A stretch of 40,579 bases of DNA from Mnemiopsis leidyi (Eukaryota > Ctenophora > Tentaculata > Lobata > Bolinopsidae): assembly GCA_000226015.1 (NCBI GenBank), contig JH154487.1, positions 116,242 through 156,820 of the forward strand. Reading direction: 5' to 3'. Below are positions 37,501-40,579 of this stretch, piece after piece; within the stretch, counting starts at the first letter, position 1; the number at the start of each line of letters is the position of its first letter. The notes under the pieces were generated by a model that was not told where the DNA came from, ran no database searches, and worked only from the letters and a program-made list of their open reading frames with translations. Position numbers and translations under genes: made by a program.

Positions 37501-40056
37501 ATCAAGCTTATAAGAATATTTTCAGTTTTGAATTTTTGCTAGAAGCCCCCCCCCCGCCCCGGCTCAAACTGAATTTACGGCCCTGGGCTTACCTCTATAA
37601 AAATATTGTTTCTGGCCGCAGTGATAATAACAAGTCACATACAGCTGGTCGCCTCTTTACAGTCGCCGTTCCTGGCTATCGTTTTGCTGTCTTGCGCTGC
37701 TATTTCGGATCTACTTCATGAAATTTTCTTGCTACTAAATTTTCGGTTTCTTTGATTTTCCCTCTTTTCTCTTTTCTTTTGCACGATGTACGTGGTCTAA
37801 GCAGTATGACCACTAATCCACCCACAAGTCTTCAGAAAATTATGTTTTCTTTACCTGCATATTCAAATAGCCGCGACTGTTCGGGGTTGAAAGAATCGTG
37901 TTTAGTGTCCGTCTTATGAATTACGTGTGTATTTGAAAGGAATTGTTGACCTGTTACGAGTTGATTATTCAATACTTGATTTAATTGATTTTCTTCTGTC
38001 CTTCAAATCGATTAGCCATTATCGATGAAAGTTGTTTTACAAAGACAAGCCCTCCTTTCATCTACCACTTAATGTTGAACGTCTTTCTGTCACTATTGAG
38101 TATTGTCAGTTGACCTTATTGTTTTAGAATCTACTGTGAACATTTGACGTAACGGCAAATTCGGTTAAACGAATAAGAGTAATATAAGATTTCACTAAGT
38201 TTTCTAAATTTTCGTTTTGTTTGATTTCGTTAGGAATTGCTAACTGTTGGAGATTTGACCTAAACTTCAGTACTAAAGGTCCATCCAGTACTCAGAGAAT
38301 TCCCAGAAAAAAAAATCTGCTCGGGCTATCTTACAAATTGTGCCCGACAAATTGTGCACTACAAACTGTGCTCTACAAACTGTGCTCTACAAATTGTGCT
38401 CTACAATTTGTACCCCACAAATTGTGCTCTACAAATTGTATCCTACAAATTGTGCTCTTCAAATTGTGCTCTACAGATTATGCCCTACAAACTGTGCTCT
38501 ACAAATTGTATCCTACAAATTGTGCTCTACAAATTGTGCTCTACAGATTATGCCCTACAAACTGTGCTCTACAAATTGTATCCTACAAATTGTGCTCTAC
38601 AAACTGTGCTTTACAAATTGTGCTCTACAAATTGTGCTCTACAATTTGTACCCTACAAATTGTGCTCTACAAATTGTACCCTACAAATTGTGCTCTACAA
38701 ATTGTGCCCGACAAATTGTGCTCTACAAATCGTACATTTGTGTCAGTAGACTTCAACAGAGCAGGCGGAGAATTGCTAATTAGCTTTACCAAATACTGCA
38801 CTGCATCTGCACTGCTATTTCTGCGGCCAATGGGATATGCCCGCACATGCAATGTTAGCCAACTCTCGCTTCTTGGGTGCAGAAAGTTGTAGGTATAGTT
38901 ATTGTGAGCTCGGTTATTGCATTTTATTTGTCATTATACACATGTCTGCTGAGTAGAATTATAAATAGACCAGCTTGTGATTAATGGATACAGTCGATTT
39001 CACGCTTCCGAAAAGCTGCCAGGAATGTTCCTGTATTTCCGGTATTGGTATTTCTGTTGTGAGTTGTCAACGTGGCCTGGCCTGTGTGGGCGAGAAAAAA
39101 ACCTATCTAGTTTAGAAAGTTTTTATCTTTGTAGTTCATCGTGTTGTAACTGTCTTGTCTTACTCATTTTGGAAGTAAAGAAATGTTTTCAAAATTTATG
39201 TTTGATCTGTTAAAAAACGCAAGGAAATGTTTTGTATTTACTGTTTGAACTGTTCAGCAGATGACGGCGACTACAGCACCAGCCCCCGCCTCCAACCCGA
39301 CAGGACCTTCAGACAGATGTTCCCTTGCCTCCCTGCAAGTAAACTCCGATCAAGTAGGTTAAATCCAGAATTTGTTTGAACCATGATTTATTATATAATG
39401 TTATACTTTATTATATAATGTTATACTTTTTGAGATTTTAATCTATAATGAAAAACTTTAAATACTTCGTCTCCTGGGTCATTCTTCACTATACATTTTA
39501 TCCGGTCCGGTTCAGAGTTACAAATTCTTTAACATGTAGTTTCAACTCTTTCTTATCAGCCTTACTTCCTCAGAGTTCCGAAGCTTCCTCGACCCCAGCT
39601 CCCCCCTCACGATTCATCATTAAACCGGTGGACGAGAGCAAACCAGTTGAAACAAACAATGCTTCAGCAGAAAAGAGGCTCCACTCTGTACCTGCTGACT
39701 CGGACAAAGACAACACTAAATCCACCAATGATCACGTGACTCAGTACCAACAACATGTGCAACAACAACAACAACAACAGCAGCAACAGCAGCAGCAGCA
39801 ACATCACCACCAGCAACAGCACCATCACCAGCACGTCCTGGCGGCAACGCGCGAACTTCACATAAAGGAACAGAACATGTACGAAGACCATCATCATCAG
39901 AAAAGTTTCCCCAACAACAGCAGCAGTTTGGAAGACATCAGACAGTTGCCTGATTGGTTTAGAAAAGATCAAGATTACATTTCTCTTGCGTCAAAACATG
40001 ACGACGAACTGAACGAAGTTAAAGCCAGGTTGGTTCCACAACACATGACTGTCTGA
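2712..40056 (+). CDS. WNK: WNK kinase gene, partial (N-terminal exons outside window)
   Basis: Join of exons 2712-2811, 5391-5550, 5805-5893, 6337-6475, 6683-6796, 7134-7207, 7441-7633, 7799-7870, 8012-8132, (8938 or 8957-9064 alternative), 11736-11936, 16275-16400, 16846-16994, 18400-18531, 18827-18988, 28785-29559, 29986-30332, 30488-30597, 30792-30891, 31093-31296, 31537-31730, 31916-32012, 39261-39353 and 39574-40028 or -40056; about 1400 codons. WNKs are chloride-inhibited Ser/Thr kinases that phosphorylate SPAK/OSR1 and thereby control cation-chloride cotransporters. Diagnostic features: CDNIF catalytic loop, DLG in place of [20 protein letters not shown] activation segment with both regulatory Ser positions, two PF2-like domains and two RFx[V/I] docking motifs. 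Phases agree across all junctions except a 2-bp frameshift at 5420-5421. The right end is either the TGA at 40054-40056 or a donor at 40029. Confidence 0.88.
2812..5390 (+). other. WNK intron (2.6 kb)
   Basis: GTAAGT donor and CTTTCCAG acceptor. No supported gene inside. The only notable structure is an imperfect 10-bp array built from ACAGTACAAT/ACAGTAGAGT at about 4163-4236. Confidence 0.85.
4161..4236. repeat. ACAGTACAAT/ACAGTAGAGT tandem repeat
   Basis: About seven degenerate 10-bp units alternating ACAGTACAAT and ACAGTAGAGT, inside a WNK intron. No coding potential. Confidence 0.85.
5391..5550 (+). CDS. WNK: WNK exon: APE motif and kinase C-lobe, with 2-bp frameshift
   Basis: Starts GT-ACT-CCT to give [10 protein letters not shown] in one frame, then continues [20 protein letters not shown] and [23 protein letters not shown] in another. 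The change falls between ATG (5417-5419) and TAC (5422-5424), where two extra bases (TG, 5420-5421) follow an identical TG. Removing them gives a perfect WNK sequence and the right phase for the donor GTTAGT at 5551. It may be a sequencing or assembly error, an allele-specific mutation, or a true defect; the intact downstream exons favour an error or a polymorphism. Confidence 0.88.
5805..5893 (+). CDS. WNK: WNK exon: end of kinase domain
   Basis: Phase 0 in (ATCCAG|GGT), phase 2 out (GACAG|GTAGCT). Reads [20 protein letters not shown] then [10 protein letters not shown], the final helices of the kinase C-lobe with the conserved Arg of subdomain XI. Confidence 0.93.
6337..6475 (+). CDS. WNK: WNK exon: kinase end and start of PF2-like domain 1
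   Basis: TCTCAG acceptor; phase 2 in, phase 0 out (AAG|GTAGCT). Starts [20 protein letters not shown], matching the WNK stretch between the last kinase helix and the OSR1_C-like (PF2-like) domain, then a Lys/Asp-rich loop and strand YQLQIELHK. Confidence 0.9.
6683..6796 (+). CDS. WNK: WNK exon: PF2-like domain 1 core
   Basis: AATTCAG acceptor, donor GTTAGA after ATG. Encodes [20 protein letters not shown], then [18 protein letters not shown]. The last part matches the conserved F-DLERD-PEDVA-EM pattern of WNK PF2-like domains, which in the family bind RFx[V/I] peptides. If the donor is not used the frame runs on to a stop at 6859, so the splice is needed. Confidence 0.87.
6797..7133 (+). other. 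WNK intron (337 bp)
   Basis: GTTAGA donor, ACCTCAG acceptor. Nothing else recognised. Confidence 0.8.
7134..7207 (+). CDS. WNK: WNK exon: PF2-like domain 1 C-terminal helix
   Basis: ACCTCAG acceptor; phase 0 in, phase 2 out (AAA AA|GTAAGG). Reads [25 protein letters not shown], the closing charged helix of the domain. An alternative TTCAAG acceptor 7 bp downstream would change the frame and is rejected. Confidence 0.82.
7441..7633 (+). CDS. WNK: WNK exon: charged post-PF2 linker
   Basis: Acceptor CTCTCAG at 7440, or TTTCAG at 7446 (in-frame 6-nt alternative). Reads (F)[20 protein letters not shown], then [20 protein letters not shown] and [23 protein letters not shown]. Donor GTAAGT at 7634; an in-frame internal donor GTAAGG after TTG (7565) could give a shorter form. 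Low-complexity Glu/Lys/Thr linker without a known domain. Confidence 0.78.
7799..7870 (+). CDS. WNK: WNK exon: short linker
   Basis: TTTCCTAG acceptor, 24 codons ([24 protein letters not shown]), donor GTAGAA at 7871. Both phases 0. If the intron is retained the frame meets TAA two codons later (GTA GAA TAA), a possible truncated kinase-only isoform. Confidence 0.68.
8012..8132 (+). CDS. WNK: WNK exon: Ser/Thr-rich linker, alternative exon copy 1
   Basis: TGTTACAG acceptor; phase 0 in, phase 1 out (AAAG|GTAATG). Reads [41 protein letters not shown]. Its 3' end (GCAGTCTAAAG|GTAAT) is identical to that of the exon ending at 9064, which suggests an exon duplication. Confidence 0.75.
8133..8937 (+). 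other. WNK intron (805 bp)
   Basis: Contains the 18-bp triplet repeat at its left end. No other coding or RNA feature recognised. Confidence 0.7.
8164..8212. repeat. 18-bp tandem repeat (three copies)
   Basis: CCTTTTACTGATTTACCA occurs three times (the last partial), just inside the intron after the 8132 donor. Confidence 0.9.
8938..9064 (+). CDS. WNK: WNK exon: Ser-rich linker, alternative exon copy 2
   Basis: Protein-like frame [20 protein letters not shown] then [23 protein letters not shown]; donor GTAATT at 9065, phase 1 out. The acceptor is ambiguous, with a run of GAG triplets. Use of 8937 gives phase 0 and makes it mutually exclusive with the 8012-8132 exon. Use of 8956 or 8959 gives phase 1 and a skippable 1-1 cassette that follows it. 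Transcript evidence would decide. Confidence 0.6.
9894..9962. repeat. Perfect 16-bp inverted repeat with 37-bp loop
   Basis: TGATATTAAAAAACGC (9894-9909) is the exact reverse complement of GCGTTTTTTAATATCA (9947-9962). It could fold as a hairpin or be the remnant of a small palindromic element. There is no terminator-like context, and a eukaryotic gene would not need one. Confidence 0.85.
10364..11009. mobile_element. MITE-like non-autonomous DNA transposon (646 bp)
   Basis: The left end CAGGGACGTAGCTAGG and the right end CCTGGCTACGCCATCTG are imperfect inverted repeats (about 13 of 17). The interior has GC-rich palindromes (GGGGGCGCAGCCCC, GGGGGCAAAGCCCCC) and an inner GGGGGGATC/GATCCCCCC pair near the right end, unlike the AT-rich flanks. 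No transposase ORF. CAGNGGCGTAGC-type ends are common among animal DNA transposons. I see no clear target-site duplication, so boundaries are approximate. Confidence 0.6.
11736..11936 (+). CDS. WNK: WNK exon: Arg/Thr-rich segment
   Basis: Acceptor GCTGCTAAG, or TGATCCAG at 11774 in the same phase; phase 1 in, phase 1 out (AACT|GTGAGT). Reads [20 protein letters not shown] then [20 protein letters not shown] and [33 protein letters not shown] and RTLTVD form a small internal repeat, and HSRTHSEP is a plausible phosphorylation site. No known domain; assigned to WNK by phase and position. Confidence 0.65.
11970..12068. repeat. (GTTCTT/GTTGTT)n microsatellite
   Basis: Interrupted trinucleotide/hexanucleotide repeat directly after the 11936 donor. 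It is the cause of the Val/Leu and Asn/Lys shadow ORFs on both strands. Confidence 0.93.
15832..15966. repeat. 12-bp minisatellite (CAGTTGTATAAA)n
   Basis: About eleven 12-bp units of the form CAGTTGTATAAA or CAGTTGTATGCA. Because the unit is a multiple of three, several frames stay open. These ORFs (LYKQ or IQLF repeats) are not supported as genes. Confidence 0.92.
16221..16285 (+). promoter_or_regulatory. CRE pair plus two X-box-like palindromes before ATG 16286
   Basis: Two copies of the CREB/ATF palindrome TGACGTCA (16221-16228 and 16243-16250) are followed by two copies of GTTACCTAGTAAC (16252-16264 and 16266-16278). The latter fits the RFX-factor X-box pattern of two half sites with a 1-nt spacer. 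A third half site GGTTACC abuts the ATG. The block could be an internal promoter or enhancer for a WNK isoform lacking the kinase domain. The TAG in the second X-box also serves as a possible splice acceptor. Motifs are seen; function is inferred. Confidence 0.5.
16275..16400 (+). CDS. WNK: WNK exon, or alternative first exon (ATG 16286)
   Basis: Frame reads (LTVT)[16 protein letters not shown] then [22 protein letters not shown], with donor GTAAGT at 16401, phase 1. Two readings: an internal exon with acceptor CCTAG at 16274 (phase 1, matching the previous exon), or a first exon starting at ATG 16286 behind the CRE/X-box block. SRFNRV resembles but does not match RFx[V/I]. Confidence 0.65.
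16551..16838. repeat. (ACAAT)n pentanucleotide microsatellite
   Basis: Degenerate on the left (ACTATACAC, CGATAC variants) and pure from about 16729 to 16830. It ends just before the acceptor of the next WNK exon, so it occupies the polypyrimidine/branch region. The minus-strand Tyr-Cys-Ile-Val-Leu ORF is a repeat artefact. Confidence 0.95.
16846..16994 (+). CDS. WNK: WNK exon: PF2-like domain 2, first half
   Basis: CATTTCAG acceptor; phase 1 in, phase 0 out (CTG|GTATGT). Reads [20 protein letters not shown], then [20 protein letters not shown] and [10 protein letters not shown]. The T-PEDMA pattern after a hydrophobic strand repeats the logic of the first PF2-like domain (IPLNIADEM). Confidence 0.83.
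16995..18399 (+). other. WNK intron (1.4 kb)
   Basis: GTATGT donor, ACATTTCAG acceptor. Carries the 18-bp minisatellite, and at 18270-18385 a loose repeat of ACGTAATGTA/GTATTTGTA. Otherwise nothing recognised. Confidence 0.85.
17040..17310. repeat. 18-bp minisatellite (TTTTAGTTGCATGTTGAG)n
   Basis: About fifteen units, slowly degenerating to the right (TGTTAAG, TGTCAAG variants), directly after the 16994 donor. Open frames here are a consequence of the unit length. Confidence 0.93.
18400..18531 (+). CDS. WNK: WNK exon: PF2-like domain 2, second half
   Basis: Phase 0 both sides. Reads [20 protein letters not shown] then [24 protein letters not shown]; donor GTGAGT at 18532. The first 30 residues complete the small PF2-like fold (helix with MCGRVLKMA); the end is an acidic Ser/Asn-rich tail. 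Confidence 0.85.
18827..18988 (+). CDS. WNK: WNK exon with RFxV docking motif (RFKV)
   Basis: TTCCAG acceptor; phase 0 both sides; donor GTAAGT at 18989. Disordered [20 protein letters not shown] stretch ending in [14 protein letters not shown] (18971-18982) fits the RFx[V/I] peptide that binds the conserved C-terminal domain of SPAK/OSR1. It sits at the exon edge, so the residue after IP depends on splicing: VSF by read-through, or a downstream exon. Confidence 0.85.
19108..19389 (+). CDS. Uncertain exon, Cys-containing 93-aa frame ending in stop
   Basis: After a pyrimidine-rich stretch and GTAACAG, a frame reads [20 protein letters not shown] then [20 protein letters not shown], with further Cys residues, to TAG at 19387-19389. 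It could be an alternative terminal WNK exon (phase 0 fits exon 18827-18988), the first piece of a nested gene with the exons at 19707-23480 (donors GTATCT or GTTACA in phase 2 are available), or chance. I recognise no family. Confidence 0.3.
   Translation, partial: PQICNLETVKNSIGDVFKTLTAYVRDEMPGRNAFRNFCNGILNQSCSKECSLVMSAFHSNPISEAKTLDRPCLSSYLDSLLQKKLETGSTGGI
19707..23480 (+). CDS. Candidate nested gene, unrecognised (three protein-like exons)
   Basis: Join 19707-19852, 22871-22919 and 23306-23480. Exon a: TATAG acceptor, reading [20 protein letters not shown] then [28 protein letters not shown], donor GTTTGT, phase 1. Exon b: GTTCAG acceptor, [16 protein letters not shown], donor GTACAG, phase 2. 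Exon c: TTTGTCAG acceptor, [20 protein letters not shown] then [20 protein letters not shown] to TAA at 23478-23480. Phases agree across both introns and the composition is protein-like (Cys-spaced, charged helix). There is no known domain, no clear first exon and a weak second donor. It may be a small gene nested in WNK, an alternative WNK tail, or a decayed gene. Confidence 0.3.
22366..22560. repeat. Minisatellite of GTTACTAAGTAAC palindromes
   Basis: About ten units of roughly 19-20 bp (GTTACTAAGTAACTGTCGT); degenerate copies extend to about 22735. Each unit carries the 13-bp palindrome GTTACTNAGTAAC, matching the RFX X-box half-site pattern. Confidence 0.92.
23855..24120. repeat. 22-bp minisatellite (TGTATTCTGTTACGCTGTACAG)n
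   Basis: About eleven imperfect units. The unit is not a multiple of three, so all three + frames stay open in turn, giving the Cys/Tyr/Leu-rich ORFs. Not coding. Confidence 0.92.
25311..26525 (-). CDS. Secreted two-domain protein, unrecognised (404 aa)
   Basis: Uninterrupted ORF, ATG 26525 to TAA 25311. Residues 1-16 ([16 protein letters not shown]) look like a signal peptide. A first globular region (about 20-188; Cys 106, 139, 165) is followed by a Thr/Ser/Pro/Glu linker (about 195-235), likely O-glycosylated, a Cys-rich hinge [13 protein letters not shown] (243-255), and a second region (about 256-404; Cys 260, 312, 315, 360, 377, 398, 402). The two regions look homologous: [19 protein letters not shown] aligns with [20 protein letters not shown], and [13 protein letters not shown] with [18 protein letters not shown], suggesting a duplicated beta-rich domain. 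An acceptor ATTTTAG lies 5 bases before the ATG, so a 5'UTR intron is likely. The gene is antisense inside a WNK intron. Product role unknown; adhesive or matrix function is only a guess. Confidence 0.9.
   Translation of the reverse strand: MIAPIVFVLLGTALSAVLDPTLTEWKLLKTNEERVLFPLRDYILEVKSFLPDVYDTNPPYGELFRTDKASTMMMLLHAGDWNQKVGRLVWNTIKYDRGYDVNIEECDASYQAYRSFPAGGKKEQIWAWNFNQDDVELTCDGEVQYTQHFDEGDVNPRKPGLPEKCRALGDAEVDRIIFRHMEGYYIRGVPRDNKKVTTPAPEEPTTKVEAVTTDTYFTSTETSLVTSTAADDPDNVEYDEVYRTCDCWTPECGYCTNLECTVQHDLANSDRGITVTSTLTRKTLNNIVLYNEEGDQIGKFQMSLRGIWLSGCVQCRAPVAQRQARDEEGRLTWSFSLKDGVVRITVGEEVLYEQELVGECKEKYSRAVRFAFDDMSCENTFLYRRSEMLAGDKITPDCSGRCSQ
26832..26841 (-). promoter_or_regulatory. TATA-box candidate for the secreted-protein gene
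   Basis: On the minus strand GTATTTATAAGG lies about 310 bp upstream of the ATG. With the acceptor at 26530 it suggests a TSS near 26805 and a short non-coding first exon. The donor of that exon was not identified. Confidence 0.4.
28734..29559 (+). CDS. WNK: WNK long exon, or alternative first exon (disordered, basic patch)
   Basis: Frame from ATG 28734, preceded directly by an in-frame TAG, to donor GTGAGA at 29560, phase 1. Contents: an amphipathic start ([20 protein letters not shown]), an acidic stretch ([13 protein letters not shown]), a basic patch ([13 protein letters not shown]) possibly nuclear-localising, Ser/Gly-rich [11 protein letters not shown], and a folded-looking end [20 protein letters not shown] ... 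[14 protein letters not shown]. As an internal exon it most likely starts at 28785 (CTGTGCAG|GAG, phase 0, joining exon 18827-18988). Alternatively ATG 28734 starts a short isoform. Phase 1 links it to the charged-helix exon. Confidence 0.75.
29986..30332 (+). CDS. WNK: WNK exon: Arg/Glu/Gln charged helix
   Basis: GTTTCAG acceptor (CAGCAG tandem site); phase 1 in, phase 0 out (CAG|GTAGCG). Reads [20 protein letters not shown], then repeated [14 protein letters not shown] and REREQ units to HQQQSAARQ, about 115 residues. Predicted long single helix or coiled coil. DNA repeats (GAGCTCCAAGCTCAGAGAGA, then GGAGCAGAGGGAAC) keep other frames open too, but only this frame joins both neighbours. Confidence 0.85.
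30488..30597 (+). CDS. WNK: WNK exon: acidic Ser-rich linker
   Basis: CTTTCAG acceptor; phase 0 in, phase 2 out. Reads [20 protein letters not shown] then [16 protein letters not shown]; donor GTTGGT at 30598. Several SP/TP-type phosphorylation sites. Confidence 0.8.
30792..30891 (+). CDS. WNK: WNK exon with degenerate docking-like motif (QFKI)
   Basis: ATTTTCAG acceptor; phase 2 in, phase 0 out. Reads [20 protein letters not shown] then [14 protein letters not shown]; donor [15 protein letters not shown] is RFx[V/I]-like except that Gln replaces Arg, so docking would probably be lost or weak. Confidence 0.8.
31093..31296 (+). CDS. WNK: WNK exon: Gln/Pro/Gly-rich segment
   Basis: Tandem CAGCAG acceptor (start 31090 or 31093); phase 0 both sides; donor GTGTGT. 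Reads [40 protein letters not shown] and so on to [12 protein letters not shown]. Low-complexity, probably disordered. Confidence 0.8.
31537..31730 (+). CDS. WNK: WNK exon: MQPG tandem repeat
   Basis: ATGTCAG acceptor; phase 0 in, phase 2 out (TCTAG|GTTTGT). After [12 protein letters not shown] come seven MQPG/MQPA tetrapeptides from a 12-bp DNA repeat (ATGCAGCCTGGT, 31573-31656), then [25 protein letters not shown] coding minisatellite likely to vary in copy number. Confidence 0.83.
31916..32012 (+). CDS. WNK: WNK exon: His/Gln/Ser-rich segment
   Basis: TATCGCAG acceptor; phase 2 in, phase 0 out (ATG|GTAAGG). Reads [20 protein letters not shown] then [13 protein letters not shown]. Confidence 0.8.
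32885..33010. repeat. About 22-bp tandem repeat (ACATTACCTCTGTATCCTTG)
   Basis: Five to six imperfect units of ACATTACCTCTGTATCCTTGA. Confidence 0.8.
34395..34695. repeat. (CTGT CTAT)n tetranucleotide satellite
   Basis: CTGTCTGTCTATCTGT-type array of about 300 bp. It causes open frames on both strands (Ser-Val-Tyr-Leu and Asp-Arg-Gln-Thr repeats), which are not genes. Confidence 0.95.
36626..36703 (+). CDS. WNK: Candidate WNK cassette exon with RFxI motif (RFHI)
   Basis: After a long pyrimidine tract and TTTAAAG, the frame reads [26 protein letters not shown], with possible donor GTACTT at 36704. Both ends are phase 0, compatible with flanking exons 31916-32012 and 39261-39353. RFHI fits the RFx[V/I] docking pattern. 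The acceptor is AAG instead of the preferred CAG/TAG, and the frame continues to TAG at 36774-36776, so it could also be chance. Confidence 0.3.
36949..37585. mobile_element. hAT-like MITE (637 bp) with imperfect 8-bp target duplication
   Basis: The left end CAGGGCCGTAAAT followed by a G-run (GGCGGGGGGGG) is mirrored by a right end with CCCCCCCCCGCCCC followed by ATTTACGGCCCTG. The 8 bases flanking each side are GGCTTTTC and GGCTTACC (6 of 8 identical), as expected for an old hAT-type insertion. No transposase ORF; the interior is AT-rich. Confidence 0.68.
38330..38735. repeat. 14-bp minisatellite (CTACAAATTGTGCT)n
   Basis: About 28 units. With a 14-bp unit and no stop in any + frame, all three + frames stay open for 400 bp and encode the same 14-residue cycle ([14 protein letters not shown]) in rotated register. 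There is no splice or start context, so it is treated as non-coding. Confidence 0.93.
39261..39353 (+). CDS. WNK: WNK exon: Ala/Pro/Ser-rich
   Basis: GTTCAGCAG tandem acceptor; phase 0 both sides; donor GTAGGT at 39354. Reads [20 protein letters not shown] then [11 protein letters not shown]. Confidence 0.75.
39574..40056 (+). CDS. WNK: WNK exon: RFxI motif, polyGln/His, C-terminal coil
   Basis: Acceptor CTTCCTCAG. Reads [20 protein letters not shown], with docking motif RFII at 39610-39621, then a Lys/Asp/Asn-rich linker, a polyGln tract with His runs (39757-39834), and [33 protein letters not shown]. The last part resembles the HQ/coiled-coil ends of WNKs. It either splices at GCCAG|GTTGGT (40028/40029) to further exons right of the window, or terminates with LVPQHMTV at TGA 40054-40056. 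The same GTTGGT donor is used at 30598, which favours splicing. Confidence 0.82.
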   Translation, partial: SSEASSTPAPPSRFIIKPVDESKPVETNNASAEKRLHSVPADSDKDNTKSTNDHVTQYQQHVQQQQQQQQQQQQQQHHHQQQHHHQHVLAATRELHIKEQNMYEDHHHQKSFPNNSSSLEDIRQLPDWFRKDQDYISLASKHDDELNEVKARLVPQHMTV

Positions 40057-40579
40057 TTTTCAGTACCAAACTCTGTGCCTAACTTGACTTTTCCCTATTT
40101 TCTCTATTTTTCTAATTTTCACGAAAAGACTTGCCACCGTAACCCCAGCCTTGCTACAAGGGGCAAAAATTTGTCGCGGTTTTTAAGGCCAAAAATCGCG
40201 GTGCCGCGACAAGCCAAAATGCCAAAAATCGCGGCCTTGTCGCGGTCAAAATTATGAAAATCGCGGCAATGTCGCGGCAAAAATCGTGAAAATCGCGGCT
40301 ATGTCGCGGCAAAAATCGTGAAAATCGCGGCTTTGTCGCGGCAAAAATTGTAAATATTGGGCTTAGAGTATAATTAATGCAACCATTTTTTCAATTGCCT
40401 AATGCTATTGTTTGATTCTAAGTCACTCTGGTGTTTGGTGTCATTTAGTCAATATAGAAAGTGATGTGATATGCCTATAATATGATCCGATCAACATTAC
40501 AAGCTCGACAGAACAATTTATCACCATATCATCTTCGTAAAACTTATACGCGGCCAAACTCTGCAACTCTAACTAAGGC
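40057..40579. other. 3' flank or intron with GC-rich tandem repeat
   Basis: At about 40160-40352 there is an array of about 32-bp units (GAAAATCGCGGCTATGTCGCGGCAAAAATCGT). Each carries the palindromic CGCGGC/GTCGCGG core, rich in CpG against an AT-rich background. No gene seen in the rest. Confidence 0.85.

Larger units (their letters stand above)
32013..39260 (+). other. WNK intron (7.2 kb)
   Basis: Contains a 22-bp repeat (32885-33010), the CTGT/CTAT satellite (34395-34695), a MITE-like element (36949-37585), the 14-bp array (38330-38735) and a candidate cassette exon at 36626-36703. Remaining stretches (33010-34390, 34700-36620, 37590-38320) show nothing supported. Confidence 0.65.

Noticed and set aside
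39664-39972. Leu-rich minus-strand ORF
   Set aside because: Antisense of the polyGln tract in the last WNK exon.

Overview
This is animal genomic DNA, most likely from an invertebrate. Coding exons are short, separated by GT-AG introns, and carry metazoan protein families: a WNK kinase and a Golgi carbohydrate sulfotransferase. The introns are AT-rich and full of micro- and minisatellites. Nothing in the window fixes the phylum, although a non-bilaterian or other marine invertebrate would fit.

The dominant feature is one WNK (with-no-lysine) kinase gene on the + strand. I traced about 23 exons from 2712 to 40028/40056 by matching splice sites and reading phase. They encode, in order: the C-lobe of the kinase domain (2712-5893), the first PF2-like/OSR1_C-like domain (6337-7633), Ser/Thr-rich linkers with alternative exons (7799-11936), a second PF2-like domain (16846-18531), an RFxV motif (RFKV, end of the 18827-18988 exon), a long disordered segment (28734/28785-29559), an Arg/Glu/Gln charged helix (29986-30332), Gln/Pro/Gly-rich exons with an MQPG repeat (31093-32012), and a last exon with a second SPAK/OSR1-docking motif (RFII), a polyGln/His tract and a possible coiled-coil start. 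The N-lobe lies upstream of the window. All exon phases join without a stop, except for a 2-bp insertion in the activation-segment exon near 5420.

Two minus-strand genes lie inside or beside WNK introns. One is a three-exon carbohydrate 6-O-sulfotransferase (2055-327), whose middle exon is only 138 nt and was found by its 3'-PAPS-binding motif. The other is a 404-aa secreted protein with two related domains around a Thr-rich linker (26525-25311), which I do not recognise. A third, uncertain + strand set of protein-like exons lies at 19108-23480.

The rest is intron: two MITE-like elements (about 10364-11009 and 36949-37585), a 16-bp hairpin, and at least a dozen tandem arrays. A pair of CRE sites and two X-box-like palindromes sit directly in front of an ATG at 16286 and may mark an internal promoter for a kinase-less WNK isoform. 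I found no tRNA, rRNA, CRISPR array or autonomous transposon ORF.
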